Of a DNA stretch of 19,462 nt, positions 14,711 through 19,462 are shown one piece after another. Location of the stretch: the NCBI GenBank assembly GCA_007124105.1, contig SLFT01000063.1:1-19462 (forward strand), given 5' to 3'. Under the pieces are notes generated by a model. That model did no database searches. It worked only from the letters and a program-made list of their open reading frames with translations, and was not told where the DNA came from. How positions within the stretch are numbered: position 1 is the first letter of the stretch; every line of letters begins with the position of its first letter. The DNA comes from Candidatus Hydrogenedentota bacterium. Lineage in GTDB: Bacteria; Hydrogenedentota; Hydrogenedentia; Hydrogenedentales; CAITNO01. The position numbers and the translations under genes are program-made.

Positions 14711-16999
14711 TCACAGTTCTATTTTTGGCGCAAGCACCCCCCAGAACACATCGTTTCCTTGAACGACGCGAATCGTCTTGTGGCAAACCGCGCACTCAAT
14801 CTCGCTGCCATCAGTAACAGTTTCGTCGAAGCGGATGAACGTGCTGCAGAAGGGGCAGGCAAAACTACGCGCCTCGTTTTTGAAATAATCCTGGAGAACG
14901 CTGTCTATCCTGCCTTGTTCGTAACAGCGCTCCAGCGCTTCAACAATGCGCGCGTCGAACTGCGTCCCCTTGCCCTCGACCAATTGTTCGATAGCGGTTT
15001 TCGGGGGTAAGCCCTTGCGATAGGGGCGTGTACTGGTCATGGCGTCAAACGCGTCGGCCACAGCTATCAAACGTCCCTCAATAGGAATATCCTCTCCTTT
15101 CAGACCCTTGGGATACCCACTACCGTCACAGCGTTCATGGTGGCACAGACAGTATGGGATGATAGCGTGCAAAAACTTAATGTCGCGCAACAGGTCCGCG
15201 CCCCGTTCCGGATGTACCCGCATTTGAGCGTATTCGTCCTCGGTCAGCTTGCCAGGCTTGCTGAGGATCGCATTGTCTACCGCTATCTTGCCCACATCAT
15301 GCAATACCCCGCCCATCTGAACTTCCTTCAGTTTTTCAGCGTCCCAGCCCAGCTCCATCGCAACTTCCATTGCAAAGTTAGTGACGCGCCAGGTGTGTCC
15401 TACCGTATAATGGTCGCGTAATTCAATGGCATTGGCGAGAGCAATCAGCGTGTCCTGATAAGCCTGCTCAAGCATTCTCACGTATTGCGCGTTTTTGATG
15501 GCAATCGCCGCGGGCGCCGCTATTGCAACCAGCATCTCGAGGTCGTTGTCCGTGAAGGCGTTCAATGTGCCGCGATTGTCTACATAAATTACACCCAACC
15601 TCTCGGTCTGATGCGTAAGCGGAACGCACATGGCCGATGAGATATTGGCGTTGACAATGCTGATACCGGCGCTGAAACGGGAATCATCGGCGGCGTTGCT
15701 CGTAATCACTGCCTCGCCTTTGTCGTATACACGGTTGATTATGGTTGAACTGACGCGCACCGCTGATTTCGAATCGTTGGTGCGTACATACGCCACGTCT
15801 AATTCTGTGCCAGTCTCCTGCTTGAGCATAATCAAACCGTTGTGCGCGCTCACCAGCGAAAATATTTGACCCATGATGTTGGCGAAAACCTTCTCCAGGG
15901 AACGTTCGCTGGTAATCGCCTGATTGGCGGCGTACACTGCATGCAGACGTTTTGACACCCCTACGATCTCTGTGTCTGCAGCGGAAAGGCTGTCTGCGTC
16001 AAAAAGAGTCTTGTATAAACTCTTGGCATCTCGCGCTTCAATGTGTGACGGCGGGCCTTCGTCAGATGTTAGGGTCGAACTCGGCACCTTCGGAACTGGC
16101 GACTCCGAGTGCGACATCTGATGGCGCGCCTTCTTGATAACATCAGAAGCGCTGTCCGACATGGCTGTTGGAATAATCCCGATTTCTGACACCTCGGATT
16201 TCACCAGATCAAAAAATTCGGGATCAAACTCCGGCATTGCCAGTTCTTCGTGTTCGGACGCAGCGCCACCTACTTGTACAGGTTCGTATGGTGTCGCGTC
16301 AAGTTGAACCGGGTCAGGTTGCACCTCCTGGGGCTGCGCCTGATTGGATTCCGCCGGTTCAGGCTCAGCCCGTTCGGATTCAGCTTGTTCGGATTCAGCT
16401 TGTTCGGATTCAGCTTGTTCGCGATCAGCCTGTTCGAGATCAGCCTGTTCCGCCTCGGCAGCATCAAAAAAGTCCGAACTTAAATCCGGGGCATCGCCAG
16501 TAGCGGAATCGGATTCCGCATCCTTAAAGAAATCGGGTATGAGGTCTGAAACATCCTCAGCCTCTGGCATGGACTCCGGTGAATCATCGTCCGCATCCTT
16601 GAAAAAGTCGGGGATCAGATCGGACACATCCTCGGTGTCTGCTGGCTCTGAATCTACAGGCGGTTTTACCTTGTCATCAGGCTGCGCCGCCGCTTGTTTT
16701 CTGCTGGGGTCCGCGCGATATTGGAGTTGTTGTCTGCCTATGCGAAAGATATCGCCGTCCTCAAGGCGATGTTCAATGACGCGCTTACCTCCGATATAAG
16801 TGCCGTTGCCGCTGCCCACGTCCAACAGGTACAGGCTGCCGTCCCTCTCCGCAATTCGCGCGTGCTTGCGCGATACCTGCAAATCATCCAATTGGATAAT
16901 GTTCTCGCGGGAGCGTCCAATTGTAAGTTCCCCAACAACAGGTATTTCCTTGCCTTTCAAGGTGCCTGTTCGGATAATAAGCCTGTCTGTCGTACTCAT
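14711..16999 (-). CDS. FHA-GAF-HD-GYP protein with C-terminal zinc ribbon, probable cyclic-di-GMP phosphodiesterase
   Basis: This 762-residue soluble protein has five parts. An FHA domain (about 7-95) has the phosphothreonine-binding GRS, SRKHA and NGTYIGG motifs. An acidic, disordered linker (100-330) carries four copies of a D/E-F-F motif (DLIPDFFKDA twice, then DLSSDFFDAA and EFDPEFFDLV) and AESEQ repeats. A GAF domain spans about 365-505. An HD-GYP domain (515-700) keeps H535, the HD pair at 567-568, H596, HHE at 620-622 and DGSGYP, so it should hydrolyse cyclic-di-GMP. Finally a zinc-ribbon-like pair CPFC (715-718) and CAVC (736-739) ends the protein. GGA lies about 9 nt before the ATG. 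The order suggests that phosphorylation and a GAF ligand gate the phosphodiesterase. It may be co-transcribed with aceE, though the inverted repeat lies between. Confidence 0.92.
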   Translation of the reverse strand: MSTTDRLIIRTGTLKGKEIPVVGELTIGRSRENIIQLDDLQVSRKHARIAERDGSLYLLDVGSGNGTYIGGKRVIEHRLEDGDIFRIGRQQLQYRADPSRKQAAAQPDDKVKPPVDSEPADTEDVSDLIPDFFKDADDDSPESMPEAEDVSDLIPDFFKDAESDSATGDAPDLSSDFFDAAEAEQADLEQADREQAESEQAESEQAESERAEPEPAESNQAQPQEVQPDPVQLDATPYEPVQVGGAASEHEELAMPEFDPEFFDLVKSEVSEIGIIPTAMSDSASDVIKKARHQMSHSESPVPKVPSSTLTSDEGPPSHIEARDAKSLYKTLFDADSLSAADTEIVGVSKRLHAVYAANQAITSERSLEKVFANIMGQIFSLVSAHNGLIMLKQETGTELDVAYVRTNDSKSAVRVSSTIINRVYDKGEAVITSNAADDSRFSAGISIVNANISSAMCVPLTHQTERLGVIYVDNRGTLNAFTDNDLEMLVAIAAPAAIAIKNAQYVRMLEQAYQDTLIALANAIELRDHYTVGHTWRVTNFAMEVAMELGWDAEKLKEVQMGGVLHDVGKIAVDNAILSKPGKLTEDEYAQMRVHPERGADLLRDIKFLHAIIPYCLCHHERCDGSGYPKGLKGEDIPIEGRLIAVADAFDAMTSTRPYRKGLPPKTAIEQLVEGKGTQFDARIVEALERCYEQGRIDSVLQDYFKNEARSFACPFCSTFIRFDETVTDGSEIECAVCHKTIRVVQGNDVFWGVLAPKIEL
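16371..16452 (-). repeat. 15-nt tandem repeats encoding AESEQ in the HD-GYP protein linker
   Basis: About five degenerate copies of a 15-nt unit lie in tandem and in frame. The three central copies (about 16374-16418) are almost identical, which suggests recent slippage expansion; the flanking ones encode A-D-x-E-Q and A-E-x-E variants. Confidence 0.75.
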
Positions 17000-17054
17000 A
17001 TTTTGCGTTCCTGCTTGTTACTCTTATTAAGTGAAGCAACCAACCATTTATTCC

Positions 17055-17084
17055 ATTATCCTCAATGCGTGTGGGTTGACACAA
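17055..17084 (-). promoter_or_regulatory. Putative promoter of the HD-GYP gene
   Basis: On the - strand TTGTGT (17079-17084) and GATAAT (17055-17060) are 18 nt apart. Transcription would start near 17048, about 50 nt before the ATG at 16999. Confidence 0.35.
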
Positions 17085-17098
17085 CAACAACACGTCAT

Positions 17099-17117
17099 CC
17101 GGTTTTCGATAAACCGG
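17099..17117. repeat. 19-nt palindrome upstream of the HD-GYP promoter
   Basis: CCGGTTT (17099-17105) and AAACCGG (17111-17117) flank TCGAT. Its centre is about 60 nt upstream of the predicted transcription start, where activators of the class I type bind. Confidence 0.5.
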
Positions 17118-17338
17118 CAGGATTCTCGCTATAGCCTCTCCGTCACGGTTGGCGCGATCTTATTACGGATGTTACTAATTTATACCATGAATGGGGGGCA
17201 AAACCCAAGATTTTTTTGTCGCCGTAGTCAATCAGCATGAACCTCGATGGATTCTACTGTCATTTTGCCAATTGCTTCATGGTTCAGCACTTAACGAAAA
17301 TCCCAAGCATTGGTGTATGTCTGCTCTGAATTATAGGT

Positions 17339-17422
17339 TGTTGTTCAGGCTTCAGCGCGTTGGGTTGCGCCTGTAATGCTGCGTTGATGTGCTAACGTCG
17401 GTACGCTGAAGCGCGAACAACA
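17339..17422. repeat. 19-bp inverted repeat with 46-nt loop
   Basis: Positions 17339-17357 and 17404-17422 are reverse complements at 17 of 19 positions, in two blocks TGTTGTTC and G-CTTCAGCG broken by two mismatches. It is unrelated in sequence to the repeat at 14612 but similar in size and layout. Confidence 0.6.
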
Positions 17423-17447
17423 TACTAAACTTTCATCGTTTATGGTG

Positions 17448-17462
17448 GAGGCTGAAAGCCTC
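17448..17462. terminator. Short stem-loop downstream of the outer-membrane-type gene
   Basis: GAGGCT and AGCCTC form a 6-bp stem around a 3-nt loop, about 62 nt past the stop codon on the - strand. No T-run follows, so termination here is doubtful. Confidence 0.25.
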
Positions 17463-17524
17463 ATGAACGACTGTTCCCGAAAAACCATAATGATCCGCGC
17501 CGACAGCGGCCTTCTTCTGGGCTG

Positions 17525-18301
17525 TCAGAAGCGCCACCGATAATTAATCGAAATGCAGGGGCCATTGTACTCACGATTGTGGGTGCTGAAGAAATAGTAA
17601 ATGGCGACGGCGCTGATGCTGGACTTGTCGCCTGTGGGAAACTCGATTCCTGCGCGTGGACTGAACATAAACATGTGATGGTCCTCCTTTTCAGTCTGAC
17701 GAAATACGGCGCCAACCAAAGGCAGGTTAAACTTTCCGTCGGCTTCGGCGCGCACCCAGGTATATCCCGACGCCGCCGCCAGATACGGTTTCGCTCCGGA
17801 AAGGGCGGCGCGAACCCAGTCGCGCCCCCGATGCCCGGCTACATCCTGGTAGTTCACCTTTCCCCAAGGGTACCAGAACAATTCTGGCGTCAGAAATGCG
17901 GAGGTTCGAGTAAATCTGATATCGGTATCCAGCGGCCCATAGCGCTCCTTATTTTTAATGGTTCCTTTGGCGCCGCCGGTCCAGATAAAAAGCGTCGTTT
18001 TAGGGGATAAGTCACGGCCCACACCAATGGTCAAATCCCACAGGAAATGCTTGTCGCGCCAGTCGGCAAAGGTGGTTGGCCGTCGCCAAAAGGGGAGCCA
18101 CCCGAAGCGACGATTCAGTTGCCGGTCTATTCTTGCCTCTGACTCACGCAGTTTGGGGTAATAATTCGACGCGCCGATGCCGATGTACCAGCCGGGCTGA
18201 TACGTTTCCGATAAGGTGACGGTTCTTTCATGGGATTCTTCTTCGTCGGCAAAAGCGGTTCCACCGACAAGCAGGACAGCGGCAACTATAACACGCGTCA
18301 T
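17525..18301 (-). CDS. Putative outer-membrane beta-barrel protein
   Basis: I do not recognise a named family. The 258-residue product starts MTRVIVAAVLLVGGTAFADE, a clear signal peptide cut near residue 19. The rest has alternating, aromatic-rich strands (GWYIGIGASNYYP, FLWDLTIGVGRD, TTLFIWTGG, FLTPELFWYPWG, KPYLAAASGYTWV, HMFMFSPRAGIEF, SAVAIYYFF) and ends with Phe in NYRWRF, as beta-barrels recognised by the BAM complex usually do. Strand number suggests an 8- to 10-stranded barrel of the OmpW or PagL-like size class, but no diagnostic motif is present. The ATG at 18301 is chosen because it begins the signal peptide and has AAGGAA 6 nt upstream; a longer in-frame start would add 27 unlikely residues. 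It begins 10 nt after the dehydrogenase gene. Confidence 0.75.
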   Translation of the reverse strand: MTRVIVAAVLLVGGTAFADEEESHERTVTLSETYQPGWYIGIGASNYYPKLRESEARIDRQLNRRFGWLPFWRRPTTFADWRDKHFLWDLTIGVGRDLSPKTTLFIWTGGAKGTIKNKERYGPLDTDIRFTRTSAFLTPELFWYPWGKVNYQDVAGHRGRDWVRAALSGAKPYLAAASGYTWVRAEADGKFNLPLVGAVFRQTEKEDHHMFMFSPRAGIEFPTGDKSSISAVAIYYFFSTHNREYNGPCISINYRWRF

Positions 18302-18307
18302 GGCGGA

Positions 18308-18313
18308 TTCCTT
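18308..18313 (-). promoter_or_regulatory. Ribosome binding site of the outer-membrane-type gene
   Basis: AAGGAA lies 6 nt before the ATG at 18301 and overlaps the TAA stop of the upstream dehydrogenase gene, which points to coupled translation and supports the short start. Confidence 0.65.
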
Positions 18314-19448
18314 ATGTACAATTTTCTGGTGCGGCGTGTGAAGGAGCAAACAAGCGCTGGAGCAGCATTTCCACATCATCACCGGTTACCTCGCGCGGAT
18401 TCGCTTTTGTAGAACCCGAAGCGAGCGTCTCCGCAATAAGGGCCTCCTTATCCTCCAGGGATTCTCCCGCGAAAGGCGATTGAAGCCGCAGTCGTGTCAA
18501 CATAGCCTGTGCATAGTCTTGAATATCCATGCCCACCGTTTCGCTGAGCTTCGCGTATTTTTCGGGGATGGCGTCGCGATTGAAAGCAAGCGCGCGAGGC
18601 AGGCATACGGCGCAAGCCAGCCCATGAGGGACGTGAAAGCGCGCGCCAAGTGGATGGGCCAGACCATGTACAATGCCGAGTCGCGCGTTGGACAAGGCAA
18701 TGCCCGCAAGATAACTGCCGGTCAATAAGTCCCCGCGTTTTGCGGCATCGCCTGAGAACACCGCCTCGAGACTGCCATGAATCAGCGCTGTTGCTTTTAA
18801 TGCCAGCCTGTCGGTAATCCAGCTGGCGCCGGCGCTGCAATAGGACTCGATGGCCTGGGTCAGCGCATCCATGCCCGAGGCCGCCACCACAGCATCGGGA
18901 CAGCCATCAAGCAGGTCGGGATCGAGAAGTACCAGCCGCGCCATAAAGGAGGGATGACGGATGGATTTTTTAACGCCCGTATCGCTGTTTGTCAACACGG
19001 AAACAATGGTGGCCTCGGAACCTGTGCCCGCCGTGGTGGGCGCGACAACAAACGGGACAGAGGACGGCGGTATAGACGCGCCGTCGTGATAAGCCTGCGC
19101 CTGTTGTGGCGCGTACAGCAGTCCCGCGCCTGCTTTGGCAATGTCAATAACGCTGCCGCCGCCGACAGCGGCGATCCAGTCCGGAGCGTAAGCCCGAGCG
19201 GCAGAGCGCAGTGTTTCCAACTGTTCGAGCGTTGGTTCACCGCCGGGATGCGCCCATACGCGAACATCTATATCGTCTGTGACCGCTCCGCGCATGACAT
19301 CCAGTTTACCGCTTTGCTGCAGGGACTGACCGCACACCAACATGCCGCGACCGCCAAACGGGGCGCACACGTTTAACATCTCCCTGGCCGCGCCCAACCC
19401 CGTGCGCGTCTCGGTCGGTAGTGTCAGGACTTTCTGCAACACATTCAT
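18312..19448 (-). CDS. Iron-containing alcohol dehydrogenase family protein
   Basis: The 378-residue product has the group III alcohol dehydrogenase layout: NAD-binding GGGSVIDIAKA (96-106), PTTAGTGSE (137-145), then the metal site. Of the four usual ligands (Asp and three His, as in FucO), D194, H261 and H275 are present in GMDALTQAIE and HGLAHPLGARFHVPHG, but the first His is Gln198. Family members with this Gln are known, so activity may be kept, possibly with a different metal. The reaction is NAD(P)-linked interconversion of an alcohol and an aldehyde or ketone; the substrate cannot be read. GGGAG lies just before the ATG at 19448, so the start is firm although the window ends 14 nt upstream. 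It is followed closely by the outer-membrane-type gene. Confidence 0.88.
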   Translation of the reverse strand: MNVLQKVLTLPTETRTGLGAAREMLNVCAPFGGRGMLVCGQSLQQSGKLDVMRGAVTDDIDVRVWAHPGGEPTLEQLETLRSAARAYAPDWIAAVGGGSVIDIAKAGAGLLYAPQQAQAYHDGASIPPSSVPFVVAPTTAGTGSEATIVSVLTNSDTGVKKSIRHPSFMARLVLLDPDLLDGCPDAVVAASGMDALTQAIESYCSAGASWITDRLALKATALIHGSLEAVFSGDAAKRGDLLTGSYLAGIALSNARLGIVHGLAHPLGARFHVPHGLACAVCLPRALAFNRDAIPEKYAKLSETVGMDIQDYAQAMLTRLRLQSPFAGESLEDKEALIAETLASGSTKANPREVTGDDVEMLLQRLFAPSHAAPENCT

Positions 19449-19462
19449 GATGTCTCCCGCTC

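Larger units (their letters stand above)
17000..17524. other. 525-nt non-coding stretch between the outer-membrane-type gene and the HD-GYP gene
   Basis: No frame here gives a protein I can recognise. Toward the HD-GYP gene it holds a predicted - strand promoter and a palindrome; toward the outer-membrane gene it holds a long inverted repeat (17339-17422) and a 6-bp stem-loop (17448-17462). The middle, about 17120-17335, shows nothing I can name. Confidence 0.5.

Noticed and set aside
16371..16452. Tandem repeats as a CRISPR array
   Set aside because: The 15-nt units are contiguous with no spacers and encode an in-frame acidic linker.
17031..17376. Short open frames on the + strand in the 525-nt gap
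   Set aside because: They have no convincing ribosome binding sites, odd composition and no family resemblance.
17339..17422. Integron attC site, because GTTGGGT and a CTAAC lie inside the inverted repeat
   Set aside because: The order of the two core-like sites is the wrong way round on both strands, one of them breaks the RYYYAAC consensus, and there is no cassette or integrase.

Overview
The window is about 19.5 kb of gene-dense chromosome from a Gram-negative, FtsZ-dividing bacterium. The outer membrane is inferred from a small protein with a signal peptide, beta-barrel-like strands and a C-terminal aromatic residue. Gene content includes a homodimeric-type pyruvate dehydrogenase, a short murC-ftsQ-ftsZ division cluster, a PilT motor, an HD-GYP protein, a URO-D-family protein and an FG-GAP propeller. 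This mix would suit a poorly cultured phylum near Hydrogenedentota or the PVC/FCB groups. That placement is a guess, because the window has no rRNA, tRNA or other decisive marker.

Layout. Positions 1-180 hold the 3' end of a + strand gene encoding a jelly-roll-like domain. Positions 191-3826 (- strand) form a tight operon: a PdxA-family dehydrogenase, a secreted seven-repeat FG-GAP propeller overlapping it by ATGA, and an ATP-grasp/HAD fusion. Positions 4184-5230 (- strand) encode a URO-D-family protein with its own promoter. A 180-nt divergent region then carries a promoter for the + strand operon murC-ftsQ-ftsZ-pilT (5411-10084). Three of these four genes start at or next to the preceding stop, with two ATGA overlaps. 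Convergent to it on the - strand lie aceE, aceF and a DUF6526-like membrane protein (10119-14591). Upstream on the same strand is a large FHA-GAF-HD-GYP-zinc ribbon protein (14711-16999). After a 525-nt non-coding stretch come an outer-membrane-type protein and an iron-alcohol-dehydrogenase-family protein (17525-19448, - strand).

How the genes work together. The + strand operon ties the last-step UDP-MurNAc ligase and septal proteins to a type IV pilus retraction ATPase. It lacks the ftsA, murB and ddl that usually sit in such clusters. aceE and aceF supply E1 and E2 of pyruvate dehydrogenase; E3 is not here. The HD-GYP protein looks like a phosphopeptide- and ligand-gated cyclic-di-GMP phosphodiesterase.

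The least expected structure is non-coding. A 9-bp inverted repeat brackets the core promoter of the division operon. A near-perfect 24-bp inverted repeat with a 49-nt loop fills the gap between the HD-GYP stop codon and the aceE ribosome binding site. A second long inverted repeat with a 46-nt loop, unrelated in sequence, lies in the 525-nt gap, where a 19-nt palindrome also sits about 60 nt upstream of a predicted start of transcription. I found no CRISPR array, transposase, tRNA or rRNA.
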